From assembly GCF_000807775.2 (NCBI RefSeq), contig NZ_CP047385.1, positions 2,046,001 through 2,110,000 of the forward strand: 64,000 bases of DNA. The letters run 5' to 3'. Below the pieces are notes generated by a model. The model did no database searches, had not been told where the DNA came from, and was given only the letters and a program-made list of their open reading frames with translations. This DNA comes from Pandoraea fibrosis (GTDB lineage: Bacteria > Pseudomonadota > Gammaproteobacteria > Burkholderiales > Burkholderiaceae). Positions 56,803-64,000 of the stretch are shown one piece after another (within the stretch, counting starts at the first letter, position 1; each line of letters starts with the position of its first letter). The translations under genes and the position numbers were made by a program.

Positions 56803-58132
56803 GCGACGCGTGTTGTTGCAAGGCGGCTGGGTGCTGAGCATGGACCCGGCGATCGGCGACCTGCGTGTGGGCGACGTGCTGGTCGAGGGCGAGCGCATTC
56901 TGGCGGTCGCGCCGCATATCGATGCCACCGATGCCGAGCGCATCGACGCGGGCGGCATGATCGTGCTGCCGGGTTTTGTCGATACCCATCGACATACCTG
57001 GCAGAGTTGCGTGCGTCATCGCTACGCGGATATCGACCCGCAGATTTACTTCGCGGAGATGTTGGGTGCGAAGGGGGCTGCGTTCCGGCCGGAAGACGTT
57101 CATATCGCCACGATGCTAGGCGCGGTTGCCGCACTCGACGGTGGCATCACCACGATGCTGGATTGGTCGCACGTCCAGAACAGCCCGGATCATGCGGATG
57201 CCGCAATTCTGGGGCTGCGCGATGCCAACATTCGGGGGGTCTTCGCACACGGTTGGCCGCTCGTGGATGGCGCTTCGTGGATGTTCGACAGTCAACGAGG
57301 CCATCCGGACGATATTCGTCGATTGCGCACGCGATACTTTTCGTCAGACGATCAGTTGCTCACCCTCGCCATGGCGGCACGCGGCCCCGAGATGGCGCGC
57401 CGCGACGTCTGGCTCGACGATTTGCGCCTCGCACGTGAGCTAGGGATTCGATCGAGCATTCACATGGGGGCGTATGCGCGCAACGCCTCGGTGCGTGCGA
57501 TTGCGCAAATGCATGACGCCGGTGTGTTGGGCGACGACCTGACGTTCGTGCACTGCTGCTTCTCCGGTGCCGACGAGATCGCCATGATGGCGGACGCTGG
57601 CGTAAGCGCTTCGCTTGGCGTGCATTGCGAGTTGAACGCGCAAGGTATTGGCGATATTCCGTTCGATCGCCTGCTTGCGGTGGGTATTCGGCCAAGCCTG
57701 AGCGGCGATACCGAGACCAAATGCTCGGGCGACATGTTCACGCAGATGCGTCATGCGTTTGCCTACTACCGCTCGTGGATGGGCGGCAATCACTCGCGCG
57801 TTCACAACGCGCCCGCAACGCTCTCGATGCGCGATGTACTGGAGTTCGCCACGATGGCGGGGGCGCGGGCCAACGGCCTGGATCACAAAGTCGGTTCACT
57901 CACGCCGGGCAAGCAGGCCGACATCATCATGATTCGCGGCGAGGACCTCAATCTCACGCCGGTGTCCGACGCGGTGGGCGCCGTGGTGCTCGCCGCTCAT
58001 CCCGGCAATGTGGATTCGGTTTTTGTCGCTGGCCGCGCGGTGAAGCGGCACGGCCGGATGGTGGGCATCGACCTGGATGCACTGCGACAACGCGCCCGGG
58101 CTTCGCAGCAATACATCCTCGATCTGAAATGA
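56795..58132 (+). CDS. Amidohydrolase (AtzA/TrzN/SsnA-like deaminase or hydrolase)
   Basis: Metal-dependent TIM-barrel hydrolase of 445 residues. The metal ligands are seen as HRH at 65-67 (DTHRHTW), His223 (SIHMGAY), His253 (TFVHCCF) and Asp305 (LSGDTETKCSGDMF). This is the one-metal subtype typical of deaminases and dechlorinases of heteroaromatic rings. The start is MNERRVLLQGGWVLSMDPAIGDL. It is translationally coupled to the hydroxylase and to the esterase, so it acts in the same pathway, perhaps removing an amino or other leaving group. Confidence 0.9.
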   Translation: MNERRVLLQGGWVLSMDPAIGDLRVGDVLVEGERILAVAPHIDATDAERIDAGGMIVLPGFVDTHRHTWQSCVRHRYADIDPQIYFAEMLGAKGAAFRPEDVHIATMLGAVAALDGGITTMLDWSHVQNSPDHADAAILGLRDANIRGVFAHGWPLVDGASWMFDSQRGHPDDIRRLRTRYFSSDDQLLTLAMAARGPEMARRDVWLDDLRLARELGIRSSIHMGAYARNASVRAIAQMHDAGVLGDDLTFVHCCFSGADEIAMMADAGVSASLGVHCELNAQGIGDIPFDRLLAVGIRPSLSGDTETKCSGDMFTQMRHAFAYYRSWMGGNHSRVHNAPATLSMRDVLEFATMAGARANGLDHKVGSLTPGKQADIIMIRGEDLNLTPVSDAVGAVVLAAHPGNVDSVFVAGRAVKRHGRMVGIDLDALRQRARASQQYILDLK

Positions 58133-59118
58133 AAAACGTCCCATTGCCACCGCCGTTGGATCCCGAACTGGCGGCCATCGTGTCGGCGATGCGTGCGGCG
58201 AACGCCCCGCCGCCGTTTTCCGGAACGGCGGATCAAGCTCGCGAACGCATGCGTCGCAGCATCATGGCGGCGCGCGAGCGCACGCCGTTGCCGGTTGTCG
58301 GCGCGGTGGAGGATCGCGTGGCCGAGTTTGATGGCGAACGGGTCCCGGTACGCATCTATCGGCCGCAAGACAGTGAGTCCGGGGTGCCGACGGTGGTGTT
58401 TTTTCATGGCGGCGGATTCGTGCTTGGCAGCGTTGCGTTGATGGACGACGTCGCGCGCAAGCTCTGCCGGGACATGCGGGCAGTGGTGGTGTCAGTCGAA
58501 TATCGTCTGGCGCCGGAGCACCCATTTCCTGCCGCGCATGACGACGCGTTGAGCGCGACACGCTGGGCCATCCGCAATGTCTCGACACTGGGCGGAGATC
58601 CCTCTCGGATCGCGGTAGCGGGCGAGAGCGCCGGCGCCAATCTGGCCACCTCGGCGGCGCTGTCGTTGCGTGAAGACGGCGTCAATCTGGCTGCGCAACT
58701 GCTTGTCGTGCCGGGAGTCGACATGGCCCGCGATGTCGCGCGCATCGAAGCGAAGGGCATCGATTTTCCGATGCTCTCGCCGTCCGATCTGCGCGACATT
58801 TCGCGGCTCTACATGGGTTCGGCATCGGCGCGCGCGGAGGCATTTCCTCCTTCGCCGCTGCGTGCCGATGATCTGCGCGGCATGCCCGCTGCGGTGATTG
58901 CGATTGCCGGCCACGATCCGCTCCACGACGAAGGCGTCGCCTACGCGAGACGTCTTGAGGCGGCAGGCGTGCCGGTGCAACTGTTGTGCTTCGAAGACAT
59001 GTTTCATCCGTTCTTCGGCTTCTTCGAGGCATCGCGTTCGGCGTGCCGGGCCAACGACACTATTTGCCACGCTTTTTCGACGTGGCTTGACCAATATGCG
59101 TTGCCGCGTGATCAGTGA
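58129..59118 (+). CDS. Alpha/beta hydrolase, hormone-sensitive-lipase (esterase) family
   Basis: Esterase of 329 residues. The oxyanion motif is HGGGF at about residue 93 and the nucleophile motif is GESAG with Ser167. YRLAPEHPFPAAHDDA and the C-terminal catalytic His region CFEDMFHPFFGF complete the HSL signature. The start overlaps the amidohydrolase stop (ATGA). Within the cluster it may release an acid or alcohol from the substrate or a ring-cleavage product. Confidence 0.9.
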   Translation: MKNVPLPPPLDPELAAIVSAMRAANAPPPFSGTADQARERMRRSIMAARERTPLPVVGAVEDRVAEFDGERVPVRIYRPQDSESGVPTVVFFHGGGFVLGSVALMDDVARKLCRDMRAVVVSVEYRLAPEHPFPAAHDDALSATRWAIRNVSTLGGDPSRIAVAGESAGANLATSAALSLREDGVNLAAQLLVVPGVDMARDVARIEAKGIDFPMLSPSDLRDISRLYMGSASARAEAFPPSPLRADDLRGMPAAVIAIAGHDPLHDEGVAYARRLEAAGVPVQLLCFEDMFHPFFGFFEASRSACRANDTICHAFSTWLDQYALPRDQ

Positions 59119-59155
59119 GCGGCTGCGTCAACCCAACATTCTCTGGAGATAACCC

Positions 59156-60004
59156 ATGCGCTATGTGTCGTTCGTTAAAGATGGAAAAGCCACGCTGGGC
59201 GTGCGCGATGGCGATGCCATTCGCGTGCTCGGCGAAGATTCGCTGGAGTCCCTGCTGGCGAGCGGTGTGGACCTTGCCGCCTATGGCCGTGATCACGCAG
59301 GACAGGAAATCGTGAGCACGGACGGTATCGTGTATCTGCCGCCTCTGACCCGTCCGCCGAAGATTATTTGCGTCGGGCTCAACTACACCGACCATACCAA
59401 GGAGAGCCAGTACGAGCAGCCGGACTATCCGACGATTTTCTTCCGTGTCGCAACCAGTCTGGTCGCGCATGCGCAGCCGTTGGTGCGCCCGGCAGTATCG
59501 GATAGCGAGGGGCTCGACTTCGAAGGCGAAATCGCCGCCGTGCTGGGCAAGGGCGGCCGCCACATCCGCAAGGAAGACGCGCTGGCTTGTGTGGCGGGCT
59601 ATACGCTTTTCAACGACGCTTCGGTCCGTGAGTACCAGTTCAAGTCGCCGCAATGGACGGTCGGCAAGAATTTCGACGGCACCGGGGCGTTCGGCCCCGA
59701 CCTCGTAACGGCCGACGAGTTGCCGGCCGGCGCGAAAGGCTTGTTGCTCGAGACGCGGTTCAACGGAGAAGTGGTGCAGTCGGCCAGTACCGACGACATG
59801 GTGTTCGACGTTGCAGAACTTATCAGCATCGTGAGCGAAGCCATCACCCTTGAGCCGGGCGATGTGATCGTGACGGGGACGCCGTCGGGGATCGGCTGGG
59901 CGCGCACGCCGAAGCTTCTGATGAAGCACGGTGACGTCTGCGAAGTCAGCGTGCAAGGAATCGGAACGCTTCGCAATCCCGTCGTCGACGAAGCGGCCCT
60001 TTAA
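59156..60004 (+). CDS. Fumarylacetoacetate hydrolase (FAH) family protein
   Basis: FAH-fold hydrolase of 282 residues. The N-terminal domain is followed by the catalytic part with ICVGLNYTDHTKES, the metal-site Glu in GLDFEGEIAAVLGKG, DASVREYQFKSPQWTVGKNFDGTGAFGPDL and the closing GDVIVTGTPSGIGWAR. Relatives hydrolyse acylpyruvates or 2,4-diketo acids formed after meta cleavage of aromatics. It follows the esterase by 37 bp and precedes the VOC dioxygenase. Confidence 0.92.
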   Translation: MRYVSFVKDGKATLGVRDGDAIRVLGEDSLESLLASGVDLAAYGRDHAGQEIVSTDGIVYLPPLTRPPKIICVGLNYTDHTKESQYEQPDYPTIFFRVATSLVAHAQPLVRPAVSDSEGLDFEGEIAAVLGKGGRHIRKEDALACVAGYTLFNDASVREYQFKSPQWTVGKNFDGTGAFGPDLVTADELPAGAKGLLLETRFNGEVVQSASTDDMVFDVAELISIVSEAITLEPGDVIVTGTPSGIGWARTPKLLMKHGDVCEVSVQGIGTLRNPVVDEAAL

Positions 60005-60064
60005 ATCGCGGCAGACTTCATCGGCGGTGAACGCACCGCCGATGACTCGCGAGGAGTGTGAAAC

Positions 60065-61006
60065 ATGACCGAACTTTCATCGGCACATCCGCAGGCGGCG
60101 GTGCATTCGATTGATCATTTCGCCTTGAACGTGCCGTCGCTCGACGAGGCGCATCGATTCTTCGATGCTTTCGGGCTGACGGTCAGCCGCGCGGGAAGGC
60201 AGAACGACGAACTGGAGATCAGGGCAGCGGATGGGCATCGCTGGGGGCGTGTACTGGCCGGGGACCGAAAGTCCATGGCTTACCTGAGCTTCAATTGCTA
60301 CGCGAGCGATCTGGCACAACTGCGGGCGCAGACCATCTCTGCCGGCGCGACCGCGGTCTCGTCCGTGCCCGGAAATGCGGATGTCGGTTTTTGGTTCCGC
60401 GATCCGGACGGTAACCTGATTCAGGTGCAGGTCGGCCCGAAAACCAGCCCGGATGGCAAGGCGGCAAGCGTGGCTGTCGGTGTGGCGGGCGATGCCCGTG
60501 GCGCCTGCACCCGGGCCGAAGTGCTGCGTGTGAATCCGCGACGGCTATCGCACGTTCTCTTGTTCACGCCGGATGTCTTGCGGGCAGTCTTATTCTACGA
60601 GCGCGCGCTGGGCCTGCGCTTGTCGGATAAATCCCGGGACCTGATTGCATTCACGCACGCACCACATGGTTGCGACCATCATTTGGTGGCATTCGCCAAA
60701 AGTAGCGCGCGCGGTTGGCATCATGCTTCGTGGGATGTCGACAGCGTCGATCTTGTTGGCGCGGGGGCGGCCCAGATGGCGGCCGCCGGCTACGCGAAGG
60801 GGTGGGGGACGGGACGACATGTATTGGGATCGAACTACTTCCACTATGTCGAGGACCCGTGGGGATCATTTTGCGAGTACTCGGCCGACATGGATTTTGT
60901 TTCTGCCGGACGGGAATGGCCGGCCGGTGATTTTGCACCCGAGGATTCGCTATACCTCTGGGGGCCATCCGTTCCGGAAAATTTTATCCACAACACCGAG
61001 GCATAG
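60065..61006 (+). CDS. Two-domain VOC protein, extradiol ring-cleavage dioxygenase-like
   Basis: Protein of 313 residues with two VOC modules. The second carries the Fe(II) triad expected of extradiol dioxygenases: His163 (RRLSHVLLFTPD), His219/220 (GWHHASWDV) and Glu271 (DPWGSFCEYSADMD), with the family segment GRHVLGSNYFHY. The first module (VHSIDHFALNVPSLDEAHRF) keeps the fold only. It probably opens a catecholic or related ring made by the FAD hydroxylase. Its N-terminus matches the remnant at 51471-51563. Confidence 0.9.
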   Translation: MTELSSAHPQAAVHSIDHFALNVPSLDEAHRFFDAFGLTVSRAGRQNDELEIRAADGHRWGRVLAGDRKSMAYLSFNCYASDLAQLRAQTISAGATAVSSVPGNADVGFWFRDPDGNLIQVQVGPKTSPDGKAASVAVGVAGDARGACTRAEVLRVNPRRLSHVLLFTPDVLRAVLFYERALGLRLSDKSRDLIAFTHAPHGCDHHLVAFAKSSARGWHHASWDVDSVDLVGAGAAQMAAAGYAKGWGTGRHVLGSNYFHYVEDPWGSFCEYSADMDFVSAGREWPAGDFAPEDSLYLWGPSVPENFIHNTEA

Positions 61007-61077
61007 CGTTGGCGCGTCGTGCGGGAATTCGCGATGCACTTGATCGATCGCCGACTCGGGAGAGCAGGAGTCTTCTT

Positions 61078-61641
61078 ATGGAACCCAGATTGCCAGCGCT
61101 TGACCCAAGTCAGGCTTCAGATGCCCAGCGCGCTGTGTTGAACGCCATCCTGACAGGGCCTCGGGGAAATCTGGACGGCCCATTCCTTTCCTGGATACAT
61201 AGTCCGGAATTGGCCAGACGCGCACAGGAGCTGGGCGCGTTTTGTCGATATGACAGCGGATTGCCGCTGCGGCTGTCCGAATTCGCCATATTGTGTACGG
61301 CCGCACGTTGGCGCTCTCAGGCTGAGTGGCACATTCACTACCCGATCGGAGTGAAAGCAGGCTTGTCGGTGGACATGCTGGAGACCATTCGTACCGGAAA
61401 GTCCCCCGAAATATCGGATGCCGACGAAGCGCTGGTTTGGCGTCTCGTCAGCGAACTGTACGATTTGAAGCGAATTACTGAGGCAACGTATCAAGACGCG
61501 ATTGCACGATTCGGAACGGAAGTCCTAGTCAACTTGATCGGACTCCTGGGGTATTACGCCCTCGTCGCCATGACGCTTAACGTATTTCATGTGTCAGCGC
61601 AGGGGCAGAGGGAATTGCCTTTCGGGCCAGAGGGGCTTTGA
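61078..61641 (+). CDS. Carboxymuconolactone decarboxylase (CMD) family protein
   Basis: All-helical protein of 187 residues of the CMD/AhpD fold. The segment LCTAARWRSQAEWHIHYPIGVKAGLS corresponds to the active-site region, with Glu and two His but no CxxC pair, so it is not a thiol peroxidase. Relatives are linked to aromatic catabolism. ATG 61078 has an AGGAG site at 7 bp. Last gene of the rightward cluster; its exact reaction is unknown. Confidence 0.85.
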   Translation: MEPRLPALDPSQASDAQRAVLNAILTGPRGNLDGPFLSWIHSPELARRAQELGAFCRYDSGLPLRLSEFAILCTAARWRSQAEWHIHYPIGVKAGLSVDMLETIRTGKSPEISDADEALVWRLVSELYDLKRITEATYQDAIARFGTEVLVNLIGLLGYYALVAMTLNVFHVSAQGQRELPFGPEGL

Positions 61642-61880
61642 TTCGGGATTCGATCCTTGCGTCGTCCGACGATCAGGTCGTGTGGGCCGTGTGGGGTGAG
61701 ACGGTGGAGTCCTGACATTCGTCTGCGCAAGCGTCACAGACCTCAAAGGGGACTGGAAATCCCCCACCTCGGGGTTCAATCGCAGGGAATTTTATTCGTA
61801 CTACGACTTTAGTCCAATGCGCTAACACAGCGTTGCCACTAGCCTGCCCTCATCGACAAGAAAGAATTCGGGGGGCTAGC

Positions 61881-64000
61881 ATGAATCGCATTTATCGAGT
61901 GGTGTGGAACACGAGCCTGGGCGTATGTCAGGCCGTATCGGAGACGGGACGTTCGCGCGCTCGCGGGGCTGGCCGCCGCGCCCGCCGGGTGGCGATGGCC
62001 ACCGCGATCGCGCTGGGTGCGAGTGCCAGCGCGACGGGGGTGCAGGCGTCGGGTGCGGGTGGCGATGGCGGTGCGGGTATCGGCGGTACGCCGCCAGCGG
62101 CGGGCGGCGTGGGCGCCAGCGATGCCGTCGGCGGCAACGGGCAAAGCAGCGTGCTGGATCCGGCGAACAGTTTCGGTGGTGGCGGCGGTGGCGGCGGACG
62201 GAACGGTGGCGCCGGTGGTGCCGGCGGCAGCGATTCGCTGGGGAACGCGGGTGGGGCGGGCGGCGTGTCGGGCACCTCGGCCGGCGCGGGCGAGGATGGC
62301 ACCGGGAATGCCGGCGGTGGCGGTGGTGCATCCGGGGCCTATGGCGCCACCGCGGTTCAGGGGCAGATTGACGACCTGATCGCATTGGGGGGCAGCGGTG
62401 GGCGTGGCGGAAACGGTGGTATCTCGGCCCCTGGTGTCGGCGGAGGAGGTGGTGGCGGTGGTGCTGGCGGCACCGGCATTCGGATCGAGGGAAATGTCGT
62501 ATCGGGCAGCACGTCCAGCGCCATTGTCGGGGTTGGAGGCGACGGCGGCGAGGGCGGTGCCGGAGCGACAGGTGGCAGTGGCGGCGACGGTGGCGACGGC
62601 GCCTACGTTCAGGGGGGCTATCAGATCACCCTCGACCAACTGAACCCCGCTGGGTTTGTCGGGGGCGGCGGCGCTGGCGGTGGAAGTGGCCAGGTGGGTG
62701 GTGCCCAAGGGGCTGCTGGTGCCGGCGGGATCGGTTTTCGCGGTGGCGATGGCATCACGCTATTTTTTGGCGCGACGTGGGTTGCGATGGGGGGCAACGG
62801 CGCTGATGGCGTGATGGGCCGTAGCGTTGAAAAGGGCAACGGCGGCGCGGGAGGCGTCGGCATCGCTTTGGGCAACGGCAGCGTCGTGACCCTGCGTGGC
62901 CGATCGGTGGGAGGATACGGCGGGGTGGGGGCTGATGGCGTGGCAGGGGATGCTCTGGGACAGGGCAGTCACGACGGTGGGGCGGGATCGAATGGGGGCG
63001 CCGGGGGAGACGCGCTGCGTGTCGGGGACAGGAGCACGGTGGTCATCGACGGTACGAGTGCAGTGATTGGTCCGGACAGTACATTAGGCTTGGGCAGCGG
63101 CGGAAATGGTGGCAGCGGCGGTGCCGGCGCCACTTTCGCGATGCAACAGGGCGCGACCGGTGTGCGCGGCGGTGCCGGTGCAAGCGGTGGCACGGGCGGT
63201 TCGGGCGGCATGGGACTGGTGACAGGGAGCTTCGCGACGATCACCAACGGCAATACGATCTCCGGCGCAGCAGGTGGCGATGGTGGTGCAGGCGGTGTGG
63301 GCGGCGATAGCGTCATTTTTCTCGACGTGATCGGCACATCCGGCGGCAGCCGTGGCGACGGGGGCATCGCAGGCGTCGGGGGCGCAGGCGGTCGTGGTGG
63401 CGTAGGCGGTACGGGGGTTCGGACGGCGTCGGGGTCGCAGGTTCAGAATGCCGGTTGGATCAATGGCGGTGCAGGCGGGCGCGGTGGGAGTGGCGGAGCG
63501 GGGGGATTGGGGAGTGTAGTCTTCAGCGACCAACAGGGCAATCCGCTCGGCATTGAGGGCCTTAGCGGGAACGGTAGCGCTGGCGGCGCTGGCGGGGACG
63601 GTGGTATCGGGGTTGTCGCCGACGCGGGGACGACCATTTCAAACCAGGCGGGGATCGTCGGCGGCATGGGCGGGAACGCTGGCAGCGGCGCCGCAGGTGG
63701 AGTGGGCGGTCTTTCATCCGCGAGTAGCGACCCGGGGAACACGGGCGGCGACGGTGGTAATGGCGGTCGTGGCGGCGCGGGTGGTGCCGGGGCGTCGCTC
63801 ACGGGACGTGCGTCGTTCATCAATGCAGGGATGACCCAAGGCGGCGCAGGCGGCAATGGGGGGGATGGCGGTTTCAACGGCGGCGGCACGAGTGCCGCGA
63901 CGGCCGGCAAGGCTGGCGCAGGGGGTGTCGGCGGCGCAGGCGGTGCAGGGATTGTGGCGAGTGCAGGCGCCACGATCGACAACCTCGCGGGCAATGGCAT
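61881..64000 (+). CDS. Giant glycine-rich autotransporter with extended signal peptide region (ESPR), 5' part only
   Basis: A frame open without stops from ATG 61881 to the end of the window (706 codons and still open). The N-terminus MNRIYRVVWNTSLGVCQAVS is a clear ESPR, the extended signal used by many large type V secreted proteins. A second, conventional signal core follows at about residues 34-58 (MATAIALGASASATGVQA). The passenger is almost only Gly, Ala, Ser, Asp, Asn, Val and Thr in GG-x motifs, with short inserts such as TLFFGATWVAMGGNG and TASGSQVQNAGWINGG typical of beta-helical repeats. A C-terminal barrel is expected beyond the edge. The gly-rich passenger resembles mycobacterial PGRS only in composition. 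Confidence 0.88.
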   Translation, partial: MNRIYRVVWNTSLGVCQAVSETGRSRARGAGRRARRVAMATAIALGASASATGVQASGAGGDGGAGIGGTPPAAGGVGASDAVGGNGQSSVLDPANSFGGGGGGGGRNGGAGGAGGSDSLGNAGGAGGVSGTSAGAGEDGTGNAGGGGGASGAYGATAVQGQIDDLIALGGSGGRGGNGGISAPGVGGGGGGGGAGGTGIRIEGNVVSGSTSSAIVGVGGDGGEGGAGATGGSGGDGGDGAYVQGGYQITLDQLNPAGFVGGGGAGGGSGQVGGAQGAAGAGGIGFRGGDGITLFFGATWVAMGGNGADGVMGRSVEKGNGGAGGVGIALGNGSVVTLRGRSVGGYGGVGADGVAGDALGQGSHDGGAGSNGGAGGDALRVGDRSTVVIDGTSAVIGPDSTLGLGSGGNGGSGGAGATFAMQQGATGVRGGAGASGGTGGSGGMGLVTGSFATITNGNTISGAAGGDGGAGGVGGDSVIFLDVIGTSGGSRGDGGIAGVGGAGGRGGVGGTGVRTASGSQVQNAGWINGGAGGRGGSGGAGGLGSVVFSDQQGNPLGIEGLSGNGSAGGAGGDGGIGVVADAGTTISNQAGIVGGMGGNAGSGAAGGVGGLSSASSDPGNTGGDGGNGGRGGAGGAGASLTGRASFINAGMTQGGAGGNGGDGGFNGGGTSAATAGKAGAGGVGGAGGAGIVASAGATIDNLAGNG

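Noticed and set aside
61765..61790. Resemblance of TCGGGGTTCAATCGCAGGG to the tRNA-Arg T-arm as an att repeat
   Set aside because: It has gaps and mismatches and does not include the tRNA 3' end; too weak to mark an island boundary.
61881..64000. Repeated GGC/GGT triplets as a CRISPR or satellite array
   Set aside because: Spacing is irregular and in register with one long open frame, so these are glycine codons, not DNA repeats with spacers.
61881..64000. PE-PGRS protein
   Set aside because: Only composition is similar; the N-terminus is an ESPR signal, not a PE domain, and the surrounding genes are beta-proteobacterial.

Overview
The window is GC-rich, densely packed DNA from a beta-proteobacterium of the order Burkholderiales, most like Burkholderiaceae such as Pandoraea or Burkholderia. 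This rests on the gene order rng-maf / rlmH-rsfS-nadD-hemF-purD-yebC, two trimeric general porins, an ESPR-type autotransporter, TRAP carriers and many LysR/GntR-controlled catabolic units. The assignment is an inference from gene families, not a database match. No IS element, integrase, prophage or CRISPR array is visible.

Left part (1-31 kb), mostly housekeeping. A partial recQ diverges from msbA, followed by an AhpD-like gene and rfbBAC (dTDP-rhamnose synthesis, with no rfbD next to it). Then, on the minus strand, come a CDF metal exporter, rng and maf, a complete ugpBAECQ operon for glycerol-3-phosphate and glycerophosphodiesters, rlmH-rsfS-nadD-hemF, an MscS channel, purD and yebC. The ugp operon sits between maf and rlmH. 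A YjgR-like ATPase, an EamA exporter, upp, an SDR, mgsA, a quinone oxidoreductase, a DUF1232 protein, a peptidase C26 with a long disordered N-terminus and a porin follow.

Middle part (31-48 kb), accessory metabolism and regulation. A sigma-54 activator without a sensor domain and a LysR regulator lead into two catabolic regions. Region A (34.3-39.8 kb) holds a GntR/FCD regulator, an alpha/beta hydrolase, an iron alcohol dehydrogenase, an MFS carrier and a membrane di-iron hydroxylase. A shared palindrome (consensus CTAAYATRTTAG) lies in front of each of its three transcription units. Region B (39.9-48.1 kb) holds a TRAP transporter and SDR transcribed leftward and a thiolase, acyl-CoA ligase and two DUF296 genes transcribed rightward. 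Between them lie two opposed -24/-12 (sigma-54) promoters, each about 0.2 kb from a central array of three 14-bp palindromes.

Right part (48-64 kb). An AlaC-like aminotransferase, an SMR pump and RocD lead to tRNA-Arg(UCU). Right after the tRNA come a remnant of a VOC gene, a NodD-like LysR regulator and a rightward cluster: MFS carrier, porin, FAD hydroxylase, amidohydrolase, esterase, FAH hydrolase, two-domain VOC dioxygenase and CMD protein. These look like uptake plus a ring-hydroxylation and ring-cleavage pathway for an aromatic or N-heteroaromatic compound whose identity cannot be read from sequence. The window ends inside a giant glycine-rich autotransporter with an extended signal peptide.

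The best candidates for undescribed biology are the twin sigma-54 control region with its CoA-linked TRAP/DUF296 catabolic cluster, the CTAAYATRTTAG regulon with its hydrolase/Fe-ADH/hydroxylase set, the tRNA-proximal aromatic cluster, and an orphan small RNA candidate at about 31.7 kb.
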